NCBI GenBank assembly: GCA_964016985.1
Contig: OZ024824.1
Span: forward strand, 117,882,951 to 117,946,950
Length of the DNA stretch: 64,000 nucleotides
Direction: 5' to 3'
Source: Anodontia alba
Lineage: Eukaryota > Mollusca > Bivalvia > Lucinida > Lucinidae
Each line of letters opens with the position of its first letter. The first letter of the stretch is position 1. The notes under the pieces were generated by a model. That model saw only the letters and a program-made list of their open reading frames with translations, did not search any database and was not told where the DNA came from. This document shows, one piece after another, positions 43,259-55,350 of this stretch. Made by a program: the position numbers and the translations under genes.

Positions 43259-45448
43259 TTGAAAAAGCGTAGTTTTGAAGGTAATAAAATAAGAGAGATT
43301 GAGAGGCTGAGGCATTCTAAACAAAGGGAATTTTGGAAATTGTTTTCAAAAAGAAAGAAAAATGTCTCAAACATACCGCTGAAAGATGTTTTTGAATATT
43401 TTTCAAATATGCATAAAGACTTATTTATTACACAGGATAGGGAAAGCGAGGATTTCTGCCAAAACAATGATTTTGACTACGTCAATTGTACATTTGAAGA
43501 GCTTGATAAAGTAATAACTTTGGAAGAGGTTAATTTAGTAATTCGTTCTTTGAAAAGAAACAAGTCGTTTTCACGTGATCAGTTACTGAATGAATATTTT
43601 ATAGAGTCTTTTGATATATTATCGGGACATATTGTTGATATCTTTAATGCTATCTTAAACTCGGGAGTTTTCCCGAGCCTGTGGTCTGAGGGCATTTTGG
43701 TTCCACTTTTTAAAAAGAACGATCCTAATGATGTAAATAATTATAGGGGAATTACTCTGGTTAGTTGCTTCTCAAAAATATCTACAGGGGTTTTAAACAA
43801 TAGAATAAAAAATGGGCTGAAAACAATGATATCCTGTCTGATTCGCAGTTTGGTTTTCGAAAGGGTCGTTCGACAACCGATGCAATTTTTGTTTTAAATT
43901 CAATCATACAAAAAGTTTTAAAGGAGAAAGTGAGATTATTTTGTGCCTTTATTGATTTAAAAAAGGCCTTCGACAGTGTTTATTTGAATGGTTTATGGTA
44001 CAAGTTATTTAAATTAGGTCCTAACGGTAAAATGTTACGGATTATTAAAGATATGTACAATAAGGTTAAAACTTGTGTAAGGGGATGTAATTCGTATTCG
44101 GATTTCTTTGAATGCGCAGTCGGTTTAAAACAAGGGGAGGTAATCTCACCAGCTTTGTTTTCATTATTTATAGAAGATTTGGAATTATTCTTACAAGGGG
44201 ATCAAACTTGTGGGTTAACATTTGATGATATTACTTTTATATTGATGTTATTTGCAGATGACATGGTAATTTTGGGGAAAGATAAGGACGATTTGCAGAC
44301 AAGTTTAGACCTGTTAGAAATGTATTGTCATAAATGGGGACTACAAGTAAATACTGACAAAACCAAAATTATAGTTTTTAGGAAACGCGGGGGCTATTAA
44401 ATGATGAATCATGGACATATAATGGTAGAAATTTAGAAGTTGTTAGTAATTTTAATTATTTAGGTACTGTTTTTAATTATACTGGAAATTTTGCATTGAA
44501 TCAAGAAACATTGGTGGGAAAAGGATTAAAAGCCATGAACTGTTTATTACACAATACTAAAAGATATTCTTTTAAACCTAAAGTATGTGTCAGTTGTTTG
44601 ATGCCTTTGTGGGCTCTATTCTTAGCTACTCTTGTGAGATATGGGGTTTTGGAAAATGTAAGGAAATCGAAAGAATTCATCTTAAATTTTGTAAGTATTT
44701 ATTGAAAGTAAAGTCTTCAACGTGTAATATAGGAGTGTATGGGGAGCTCGAACGTTATCCTTTATATGTTATAAGATATACACGCATTATTAAATTTTGG
44801 TGTCATATAATTAATACTGATAATATTCTGGTAAACAAACTATATAGTTCACTTGTGGATGCCTGAAGCACTGGTGCAAATGCATGTAACTGGGCCAAAA
44901 ACGTTAAGTCCCTTTTAGATAAGTATGGGTTTTCTTTTGTTTGGAGTAATCCATTCTCGGTTGATCTAAAAACATTTCATTTGCAGTTTAAACAAAGAGT
45001 ATTGGATGTTTTTAAACAAAGCTGGTATAGCGATATCGCCAACAACAGAGTCCTTACACTTTATAAAAACTACAAATTGTCTTTCGATTATGAGCTTTAT
45101 TTGAATATCTTACCAAACAAACTGAGAGTGGCTATATCCCGATTAAGATTATCTTCTCATCAATTACGTATTGAAACGGGAAGATATTCTCAAAATAGGG
45201 TTGATAGAGAACAACGCATATGTACTCTTTGTAATAAGTCTGATATTGAGGACGAGTACCATTTTGTACTCATGTGTCCTGTTTATAGTATTTTGAGGCA
45301 GAAATATATTCGTCCATATTATTATAACAGACCAAGTGTTTATAAATTTACATTGTTTATGCAAACAAAACAACAAGGAGTGTTACAGAAATTAGAAAAA
45401 TATGTATATGAGTCTTTTAGACTTCGAAGTACACTTATGACATCGTGA
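43259..45448 (+). pseudogene. LINE reverse transcriptase, frame broken
   Basis: Order: GILVPLFKKNDPNDVNNYRG, then a one-base loss near 43812 (IKNGLK where IKNWAE is expected), then SQFGFRKGRSTTDAIF and FCAFIDLKKAFDSV, GLKQGEVISPALFSLFIEDL and LMLFADDMVILGK (catalytic FADD). A second one-base loss lies at about 44395 (RKRGGY then stop) and a third near 44587 (PKVCV). A TGA at 44864-44866 follows. The C-terminal frame 44981-45448 carries SSHQLRIETGRYSQNRVDRE, CTLCNKSDIEDEYHF and CPVY. Three single-base deletions and one stop show ordinary decay. Confidence 0.82.
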
Positions 45449-45594
45449 TATCTGTCTTTATTGTTAATATTTATATGAAAGTGCTGGTTTTCATATTGCT
45501 ATGTTTGTGTAAATATGGAGTTCAACCTCCAGGCGTAAGAAAAATGATCTAGTCTTTATACATCATGTTCCGCAATCTACATTTGCAGCTGCAT

Positions 45595-45729
45595 AGGTGA
45601 AAGTTTTCAGGATTATTCCTGATTTCAGGATTTCAAGAGTTTTTGTCCCTATATAAAGTATAGGGAAAACTGTCTTTTCACGATTTGAAAACCCAGATTT
45701 CAGGATTCTTGAATTTTGGACTTTCACCT
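45595..45729. repeat. short element with AGGTGAAAGT inverted ends in the LINE 3' region
   Basis: AGGTGAAAGT (45595) and ACTTTCACCT (ending 45729) are perfect inverted repeats; inside, TTTCAGGATT recurs in both halves around CCTATATAAAGTATAGG. It could be a small MITE inserted in the LINE. Confidence 0.45.
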
Positions 45730-46056
45730 TGCAATTGTAGTCGATACTTACATCAGAATCATCTACGAATAACATTGTATTTATTTGTTGTCAGCCATAT
45801 ATATATTGTGACCATACGATATTGTCATATGTGCATGCTGATAGATTAGAAACTGTAACAGTTTACGTCTAAATAAAAAGTCTGTCTGTCTGTCTGAATC
45901 CTTCTCAATTATATGGACTCCTTATAAGCCCCAACTAAGGAGACTTAACATTCTTATAGTCACCTCATTATCTTTCAGATAAGATAAGCGTTTCCAAATA
46001 TGTATAATAATATGTAAGTTAATCATAACTGTACAACAAAAGATGAGATAGTGAGC

Positions 46057-46060
<4 letters not shown>

Positions 46061-46110
<50 letters not shown>
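46061..46110. repeat. (GA)25 microsatellite
   Basis: Fifty bases of uninterrupted GA. Confidence 0.95.
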
Positions 46111-46114
<4 letters not shown>

Positions 46115-46223
46115 TATGAAGGTAATCTTACCTGATAGAGATTTCTAACGAGCTGTCATTTTGAGCAGGTAACAGAGTTAAAGATGAAGTATGCAGTTGT
46201 CTGTCTGACTGATTGACTGATGT

Positions 46224-47012
46224 GGGCCCAGTTGTTCAAAGCGTCGTTAGCTTAACGAGCTCGTTAAGGGTCATTGCGTTAACTGTTTTAGCGGATTCAA
46301 TACACAATATTCTGAAATTTTTTCAGCAAAAAATGTGAGTAGCTTTTGCACTGCAAAAGCTACTCATTTTTTTTGCTGAAAAAAAAAAAAAAATCAGAAT
46401 ATTTGCGTATCAATCGATGTAAATTTTAACGAAGATAAAGATAAGATAATTTTATTAACGTCTCACCAACTTCACATTTACAACAGAACAAATACATATA
46501 TACATGGCATAAAATGTAAAAATTGCCGCTCAGAGATATGAGCTACGAGAGACGATATAAGTTTCTAAAATACGTCTGTCTGTTCTTGCACCATATCAGC
46601 TCTACCTCTCATTGATGCCCAGTGTCGAGTCCCGGACCAAGAAAAACATGTGGCGGACCAATGTCCATACATCATACCCCAAATCCGGGCTTCACACCAG
46701 GCACCATCTGCAGAACTGAGACACGGCAAGACCAGACATTGTAACAGACCGCACATGGCACATTTTAGTATTATTTAAAACTAGCGTATGAATTAAAACA
46801 AAGTATCTAAAAATAAAAGAATACAAGGCTAAGAATACCCTATGTACATATCTACATCAAATGTACAACAAGCTACGCCTTTTGTTTAATATCATATAAC
46901 AGGTTTTGGCACTTTCTTTGACTATAGACGGGTCGGATAGAATAAAAGATATTTTCTCATTATCATCTAATCGTTAACTAACGACGTCGTTAGCTTTGAA
47001 CAACTTGGCCCA
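46224..47012. mobile_element. palindromic MITE with GGGCCC ends, split by a LINE 3' fragment
   Basis: The left part 46224-46433 runs from GGGCCCAGTTGTTCAAAGCG through GTGAGTAGCTTTTGCACTGC to TGTAAATTTTAACGAA. The right part resumes at about 46969 with AATCGTTAACTAACGACGTC and ends TTTGAACAACTTGGCCC. The block B copy (56636-56880) reads TTTTAACGAATCGTTAACTA straight across, fixing the insertion point. Confidence 0.88.
46434..46968 (-). mobile_element. LINE 3' fragment nested in the MITE
   Basis: On the minus strand the fragment ends TTGGTGAGACGTTAATAAAA then TTATCTTATCTTTATC, a 3' tail of TTATC-type repeats as in CR1/L2-type LINEs. Short coding remnants (for example YIVSRSSYL before a stop) precede it. 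It is 5'-truncated at about 46968. No polymerase domain remains, so the class is inferred from the tail. Confidence 0.6.
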
Positions 47013-47299
47013 GGTTTTTAACGTTACCAGGCACCTGAGTCACATAAAAGCAGCAGTTGTGCTGCTAAGATAACATTTTATACCTTTAAAATTAGAGTAC
47101 ACTTCTCACTCGTTCTGCTCATAATTATCACATTCAGATTCAGTCAGCGGACAATTAAAGAAATGATTATTTGATTAATACTTTGTTTGCATCCCACATT
47201 ATTCAAACAAATCATCTTTAAAGGGTTGTTATTTGATAAATACCTGTCAGTAATTACCTGGTACTTAAGCAAATAAATCTAAAAAAAATACAAAATAAA

Positions 47300-47320
47300 A
47301 TAAATAAATAAATAAATAAA

Positions 47321-47388
<68 letters not shown>
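47300..47388. repeat. compound microsatellite (TAAA)n(TG)n(AG)n
   Basis: AAATAAATAAATAAATAAAT is followed by about eight TG and then about 25 AG units. Confidence 0.92.
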
Positions 47389-47389
<1 letters not shown>

Positions 47390-47574
47390 GAATACTGAAT
47401 AAATAAATATCTTTTTTTTTTTTATTTTTACCCATTTTTTTTTCAGAGAGACTAATCATAGAGGAGAAATGTTATTTAATCATCTCTATTTTGTTACGAT
47501 TTTGGCTCGTAAGAAATTATACTCAAGCTTTAGATACACGCATGTACAGTAAACTGAAACACTAAAAGTGAACT

Positions 47575-47772
47575 TCCTTGTGCACATCACCTGAGGCCAG
47601 AGGGCAACTCTAGCTCTAGTTCTGTCTCTAGCTCAAAACAGTCTAGTGCACTTGATTCTCAAAGTATCGTGCACATTTTTCTCAGAATTAGGGCAAAGTA
47701 ATGTGCACACCTATCTCTGGTCTTGTGCAAATCTAGTGCACTTTTTGTCAAGTTTATCTCTGACCCATCTGT
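47575..47772 (+). repeat. GTGCAC-rich dispersed repeat next to block B
   Basis: It has CTAGTGCACTTGATTCTCAA, CGTGCACATT, ATGTGCACACC, TAGTGCACTTTTTGTC and TCAAGTTTATCTCTGACCC. The copy at 31205-31385 is in the opposite orientation. This repeat abuts the left edge of block B. Confidence 0.65.
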
Positions 47773-47786
47773 AGGTGTGTTTTCGT

Positions 47787-48092
47787 GGCCTCGGTGGCTC
47801 AGTTGGATGCGCCGTCCGACTGGAGACCAGGAGGTCGCGGGTTTAACCCCCGCCGAGGTCGGCAACATTCTTTCGTGGAGATTGATCATGAAATATTTTC
47901 TACGGTCATTCTCTCCCTTCCGCTGATTCAAGAAGGGCAGTTGTCAGTTTCTGGCGAAAGAATGTGCACAATACTGGTTAACCGCTTAGAGGACTAAGCC
48001 TGCCCAGTAAACGTGTGGTTAGGTAAACTGACCGCGCTCGACATGACCCCACTGGGTTGACTGGGCCGTAAAACCTCAACACAAACAAACAA
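47787..48092 (+). mobile_element. tRNA-derived SINE, copy 1
   Basis: The head GGCCTCGGTGGCTCAGTTGG carries a pol III A-box (TGGCTCAGTTGG). CGCGGGTTTAACCCCCGCCG carries a B-box-like T-arm with one change from GGTTCGA/GGTTCAA. A 230-bp body follows, ending GGCCGTAAAACCTCAACACA plus an (ACAA)n tail. A perfect 14-bp target duplication AGGTGTGTTTTCGT flanks it (47773-47786 and 48093-48106). The insertion is absent from the same place in block A (16007-16022). The second copy is at 55663-55972. Confidence 0.92.
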
Positions 48093-48555
48093 AGGTGTGT
48101 TTTCGTAATGTGATAAATCTCAAATTACTTACAATTGCAAAATTCTTTCTTGCTAAATATAGCTGAGCACGATTTTTTTCATACTATTGTTGGCATTTTC
48201 ATATTTCTTAGCAGAGAAAAGTTCATGCTCAGCTGAGATGAACATGAAAAAAGTTTTATAACCTCGGGGCCAGGGTTATTCAAAAAATACTTTAAGGAGA
48301 AAGGATAAAATTTAGGGGTGGCAACTCTGTGAAAAAAAAAAAAGTTTTATCTTCCATCTGAAAAGGGGTCTACTCTAAACGGAGGGAACCTGCTTCTAAT
48401 GGAGAGATTGTGCTTCCCTTAAGAGCAATTTATTTTCACTTAGGAAAACCTTCTTAGAATGTTTGCAATTACATGACAAAATGGTCCATTCCGAAAGTAG
48501 AAGCTGCATGTAGAAGACGCGCAATTTCAATACGGCCGCCACACGACACGAACAC

Positions 48556-51500
48556 CAGCAACATTGTTAGCATCTTTATCAGCTGGATATAAAAATACTT
48601 CCTTTGAAAACAACAGCAACATTGTTCACATCTTTATCAGCTGGAGCTAAAAATACTTCCTATGAAAACAACAGCAACATTGTTAGCATCTTTATCAGCT
48701 GGAGCTAAAAATAATTCCTTTGAAAACAACAGCAACATTGTTCGCATCTTTATCAGCTGGAGCTAAAAATACTTCCTTTGAAAACAACAGCAACATTGTT
48801 AGCATCCTAATCAGCTGGAGCTAAAAATACTTCCTATGAAAACAACAGCAACATTGTTAGCATCTTTATCAGCTGGAGATAAAAATACTTCCTATGAAAA
48901 CAACAGCAAAATTGTTAGCATCTTTATCAGCTGGAGCTAAAAATACTTCCTTTGAAAACAACAGCAACATTGTTAGCAGCTTTATCAGCTGGAGCTAAAA
49001 ATACTTCCTATGAAAACAACAGCAACATTGTTAGCATCTTTATCAGCTGGAGCTAAAACATACTTCCTTTCAAAACAACAGCAACATTGTTAGCATCTTT
49101 ATCAGCTGGAGCTAAAACAACTTCCTTTGAAAACAACAGCAACATTGTTCGCATCTTTATCAGCTGGAGCTAAAAATACTTCCTATGAAAACAACAGCAA
49201 CATTGTTAGCATCTTTATCAGCTGGAGCTAAAAATACTTCCTTTAAAAACAACAGCAACATTGTTAGCATCTTTATCAGCTGGAGATAAAACAAACTTCC
49301 TATGAAAACAACAGCATTATTGTTAGCAGCTTTATCAGCTGGAGCTAAAACATACTTCCTATGAAAACAACAGCAACATTGTTAGCATCTTTATCAGCTG
49401 GACCTAAAAATACTTCCTTTGAAAACAACAGCAACATTGTTAGCATCTTTATCAGCTGGAGCTAAAAATACTTCCTTTGAAAACAACAGCAACATTGTTA
49501 GCATCTTTATCAGCTGGAGATAAAACATACTTGCTATGAAAATAACAGCAACATTGTTAGCATCTTTATCAGCTGGAGCTAAAAATACTTCCTATGAAAA
49601 CAACAACAACATTGTTAGCATCTTTATCAGCTGGAGCTAAAAATACTTCCTTTGAAAACAACAGCAACATTGTTAGCATCTTTAACAGCTGGAGATAAAA
49701 CATACTTCCTATGAAAACAACAGCAACATTGTTAGCAGCTTTATCAGCTGGAGCTAAAAATACTTCCTATGAAAACAACAGCAACATTGTTAGCAGCTTT
49801 ATCAGCTGGAGATAAAACATACTTCCTATGAAAACAACAGCAACATTGTTAGCAGCTTTATCAGCTGGAGCTAAAACATACTTCCTATGAAAACAACAGC
49901 AACATTGTTGGCAGCTTTATCAGCTGAAGCTAAAAATACTTCCTATGAAAACAACAACAACATTGTTAGCAGCTTTATCAGCTGGAGCTTAAACATACCT
50001 CCTAGTAAAACAGCAGCAACATTGTTAGCATCTTTATCAGCTGGAGATAAAACATACTTCCTATGAAAACATCAGCAACATTGTTAGCAGCTTTATCAGC
50101 TGGAGATAACATACTTCCTATGAAAACATCAGCAATATTGTTAGCAACTTTTTCAGCTGGAGACAAAACATACTTCCTATGAAAACAACAGAAACATTGT
50201 TAGCAGCTTTATCAGCTGGAGATAAAACATACTTCCTATGAAAACAACAGCAACATTGTCAGCAGCTTTATCAGTTGGAGCTAAAACATACTTCCTATGA
50301 AAACAACAGCAACATTATTAGCAGCTTTATCAGCTGGAGATAAAAATACTTCCTATGAAAACAACAGCAACATTGTTAGCAGCTTTTTTAGCCGGAGCTA
50401 AAAATACTTCCTTTGAAAACAACAGCAACATTGTTAGCATCTTTATCAGCTGGAGCTAAAAATACTTCCTTTGAAAATAACAGCAACATTGTTAGCAGCT
50501 TTATCAGCTGGAGCTAAAATACTTCCTTTGAAAACAACAGCAACATTGTTAGCATCTTTATCAGCTGGAGATAAAAATACTTCCTATGAAAACAACAGCA
50601 ACATTGTTAGCAGCTTTATTAGCTGGAGATAAAACATACTTCCTATGAAAACAACAGCAACATTGTTAGCAGCTTTATCAGCTGGAACTAAAACATAGTT
50701 CCTATGAAAACAACAGCAACATTGTTAGCAGCTTTATCAGCTGGAGATAAAAATACTTCCTTTGAAAACAACAGCAACATTGTTAGCAACTTTAACAGCT
50801 GGAGATAAAACATACTTCCTATGAAAACAACAGCAATATTGTTAACAGCTTTATCAGCTGGAGATAAAACATACTTCCTATGAAAACAACAGCAACATTG
50901 TTCACATCTTTATCAGCTGGAGCTAAAAATACTTCCTATGAAAACAACAGCAACATTGTTAGCATCTTTATCAGCTGGAGCTAAAAATACTTCCTTTGAA
51001 AACAACAGCAACATTGTTCGCATCTTTATCAGCTGGAGCTAAAAATACTTCCTTTGAAAACAACAGCAACATTGTTAGCATCTTTATCAGCTGGAGCTAA
51101 AAATACTTCCTATGAAAACAACAGCAACATTGTTCACATCTTTATCAGCTGGAGCTAAAAATACTTCCTATGAAAACAACAGCAACATTGTTAGCATCTT
51201 TATCAGCTGGAGCTAAAAATACTTCCTTTGAAAACAACAGCAACATTGTTCGCATCTTTATCAGCTGGAGCTAAAAATACTTCCTTTGAAAACAACAGCA
51301 ACATTGTTAGCATCTTTAACAGCTGGAGATAAAACATACTTCCTATGAAAACAACAGCAATATTGTTAACAGCCTTATCAGCTGGAGATAAAACATACTT
51401 CCTATGAAAACAACAGCAACATTGTTAGCAGCTTTATCAGCTGGAGCTAAAAATACTTCCTATGAAAACAACAGCAACATTGTTAGCAGCTTTATCAGCT

Positions 51501-54500
51501 GGAGATAAAACATACTTCCTATGAAAACAACAGCAACATTGTTGGCAGCTTTATCAGCTGAAGCTAAAAATACTTCCTATGAAAACAACAACAACATTGT
51601 TAGGAGCTTCATCAGCTGGAGCTAAAAATACTTCCTATGAAAACAACAGCAACATTGTTAGCATCTTCATCAGCTGGAGCTAAAACATACTTCCTTTCAA
51701 AACAACAGCAATTTTGTTAGCATCTTTATCAGCTGGAGCTAAAACTACTTCCTTTGAAAACAACAGCAACATTGTTCGCATTTTTATCAGCTGGAGCTAA
51801 AAATACTTCCTATGAAAACAACAGCAACATTGTTAGCATCTTTATCAGCTGGAGCTAAAAATACTTCCTTTGAAAACAACAGTAACATTGTTAGCATCTT
51901 TATCAGCTGGAGATAAAACATACTTCCTATGAAAACAACAGAATTATTGTTAGCAGCTTTATCAGCCGGAGCTAAAACATACTTCCTATGAAAACAACAG
52001 CAACATTGTTAGCATCTTTATCAGCTGGAGCTAAAAATACTTCCTTTGAAAACAACAGCAACATTGTTAGCATCTTTATCAGCTGGAGATAAAACATACT
52101 TGCTATAAAAATAACAGCAACATTGTTAGCATCTTTATCAGCTGGAGCTAAAAATACTTCCTATGAAAACAACAGAAACATTGTGAGCATCTTTATCAGC
52201 TGGAGCTAAAAATACTTCCTTTGAAAACAACAGCAACATTGTTAGCATCTTTAACAGCTGGAGATAAAACATACTTCCTATGGAAACAACAGCAATATTG
52301 TTAACAGCCTTATCAGCTGGAGATAAAACATACTTCCTATGAAAACAACAGCAACATTGTTAGCAGCTTTATCAGCTGGAGCTAAAAATACTTCCTATGA
52401 AAACAACAGCAACATTGTTGGCAGCTTTATCAGCTGAAGCTAAAAATACTTCCTATGAAAACAACAACAACATTGTTAGCAGCTTTATCAGCTGGAACTA
52501 AAACATACCTCCTAGTAAAACAGCAGCAACATTGTTAGCATCTTTATCAGCTGGAGATAAAACATACTTCCCTTTAAAACATCAGCAATATTGTTAGCAG
52601 CTTTATCAGCTGGAGATAACATACTTCCTATGAAAACATCAACAATATTGTTAGCAACTTTTTCAGCTGGAGACAAAACATACTTCCTATGAAAACAACA
52701 GAAACATTGTTAGCAGCTTTATCAGCTGGAGATAAAACATACTTCCTATGAAAACAACAGCAACATTGTTAGCAGCTTTATCAGTTGGAGCTAAAACATA
52801 CTTCCTATGAAAACAACAGCAACATTGTTAGCAGCTTTATCAGCTGGAGATAAAAATACTTCCTTTGAAAACAACAGCAACATTGTTAGCATCTTTATCA
52901 GCTGGAGATAAAACATACTTCCTATGAAAACAACAGCATTATTGTTAGCAGCTTTATCAGCTGGAGCTAAAACATACTTCCTATGAAAACAACAGCAACA
53001 TTGTTAGCATCTTTATCAGCTGGAGCTAAAAATACTTCCTTTGAAAACAACAGCAACATTGTTAGCATCTTTATCAGCTGGAGATAAAACATACTTGCTA
53101 TGAAAATAACAGCAACATTGTTAGCATCTTTATCAGCTGGAGCTAAAAATACTTCCTATGAAAACAACAGCAACATTGTTAGCATCTTTATCAGCTGGAG
53201 CTAAAAATATTTCCTTTGAAAACAACAGCAACATTGTTAGCATCTTTAACAGCTGGAGATAAAACATACTTCCTATGAAAACAACAGCAATATTGTTAAC
53301 AGCCTTATCAGCTGGAGATAAAACATACTTCCTATGAAAACAACAGCAACATTGTTAGCAGCTTTATCAGCTGGAGCTAAAAATACTTCCTATGAAAACA
53401 ACAGCAACATTGTTAGCAGCTTTATCAGCTGGAGATAAAACATACTTCCTATGAAAACAACAGCAACATTGTTGGCAGCTTTATCAGCTGAAGCTAAAAA
53501 TACTTCCTATGAAAACAACAACAACATTGTTAGCAGCTTTATCAGCTGGAGCTAAAACATACCTCCTAGTAAAACAGCAGCGACATTGTTAGCATCTTTA
53601 TCAGCTGGAGATAAAACATACTTCCTATTAAAACATCAGCAATATTGTGAGCACCTTTATCAGCTGGAGATAACATACTTCCTATGAAAACATCAACAAT
53701 ATTGTTAGCAACTTTTTCAGCTGGAGACAAAACATACTTCCTATGAAAACAACAGAAGCATTGTTAGCAGCTTTATCAGCTGGAGATAAAACATACTTCC
53801 TATGAAAACAACAGCAACATTGTTAGCAGCTTTATCAGTTGGAGCTAAAACATACTTCCTATGAAAACAACAGCAACATTGTTAGCAGCTTTATCAGCTG
53901 GAGATAAAAATACTTCCTATGAAAACAACAGCAACATTGTTAGCAGCTTTTTTAGCTGGAGCTAAAAATACTTCCTTTGAAAACAACAGCAACATTGTTA
54001 GCATCTTTATCAGCTGGAGCTAAAAATACTTCCTTTGAAAATAACAGCAACATTGTTAGCATCTTTATCAGCTGGAGCTAAAATACTTCCTTTGAAAACA
54101 ACAGCAACATTGTTAGCATTTTATCAGCTGGAGAAAAAAAATACTTCCTATGAAAACAACAGCAACATTGTTAGCAGCTTTATCAGCTGGAGATAAAACA
54201 TACTTCCTATGAAAACAACAGCAACATTGTTAGCAGCTTTATCAGCTGGAGCTAAAACATGCTTCCTATGAAAACAACAGCAATATTGTTAGCAGCTTTA
54301 TCAGCCTGAGATAACATACTTCCTATGAAAACAACAGCAACATTGTTAGCAGCTTTATCAGCTGGAGCTAAAACATACTTCCTATGAAAACAACAGCAAC
54401 ATTGTTAGCAGCTTTATCAGCCTGAGATAACATACTTCCTATGAAAACAACAGCAACATTGTTAGCAGCTTTATCAGCTGGAGCTAAAACATACTTCCTA

Positions 54501-55350
54501 TGAAAACAACAGCAATATTGTTAGCAGCTTTATCAGCTGGAGCTAAAACATACTTCCTATGAAAACAACAGCAACATTGTTAGCAGCTTTATCAGCTGGA
54601 GCTAAAACATACTTCCTATGAAAACAACAGCAATATTGTTAGCAGCTTTATCAGCTGGAGCTAAAATACTTCCTATGAAAACAACAGCAACATTGTTAGC
54701 ATCTTTATCAGCTGGAGATAAAACATACTTCCTTTGAAAACAACAGCAATATTGTTAACAGCTTTATCAGCTGGAGCTAAAATACTTCCTATGAAAACAA
54801 CAGCAATATTGTTAGCAGCTATTTCAGCTGGAGATAAAACATACTTCCTATGAAAACAACAGCAATATTGTTAGCAGCTTTATCAGTTGGAGCTAAAACA
54901 TACTTCCTATGAAAACAACAGCAATATTGTTAGCAGCTTTATCAGCTGGAGATAAAACATACTTCCTACGAAAACAACATCAACAAACATTCTTCCTATG
55001 AAAACAACAGCAACATTGCTAGCAGCCGTTTCAGCTGGAGATAAAACATACTTCCTATGAAAACAACAGCAACAGTGTTAGCAGCTGTATCAGCTGGAGC
55101 TAAAACATAGTTCCTATGAAAACAAAAGCAACATTGTTAGCAGCTTTATCAACTGGAGCTAAAACATACTTCCTATGAAAACAACAGCAACATTGTTAGC
55201 AGCTTTATCAGCTGGAGCTAAAAAATACTTCCTTTGAAAACAACAGCAACATTGTTAGCAGCTTTATCAGCTGGAGATAAAAATACTTCCTATGAAAACT
55301 ACAGCAACATTGTTGGCAGCTTTATCAGCTGGAGCTAGAACATACTTCCT
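48556..55350. repeat. 58-59 bp minisatellite, hugely expanded version (block B)
   Basis: About 6.8 kb, so around 115 units, of the same sequence as 16473-16772 with variants (CATCTTT or CAGCTTT; GAGCT or GAGAT; AAAAATAC or AAAACATAC; CCTTTG or CCTATG). Rare variants recur in order, for example CCTCCTAGTAAAACAGCAGC near 50000, 52510 and 53560, and TTGGCAGCTTTATCAGCTGA near 49907, 51541, 52419 and 53472. These show higher-order duplication of blocks of about 1.05 kb and larger. The array ends at 55350 in the same Penelope-like fragment as in block A. Confidence 0.95.

Larger units (their letters stand above)
43222..45896 (+). mobile_element. 5'-truncated LINE related to the one at 33-36 kb
   Basis: The element lacks the endonuclease and starts between endonuclease and polymerase. 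It ends with AATAAAAAGTCTGTCTGTCT: a (TCTG)n tail at 45881-45895, typical of CR1/L2-type LINEs. The protein shares the C-terminal SSHQLRIETGRYS and Cys/His cluster with the 33151-36606 protein, so both belong to one lineage but clearly different families. Confidence 0.82.

Noticed and set aside
48556..55350. CRISPR-like array
   Set aside because: Units are contiguous with no unique spacers, in an intron-containing animal genome.
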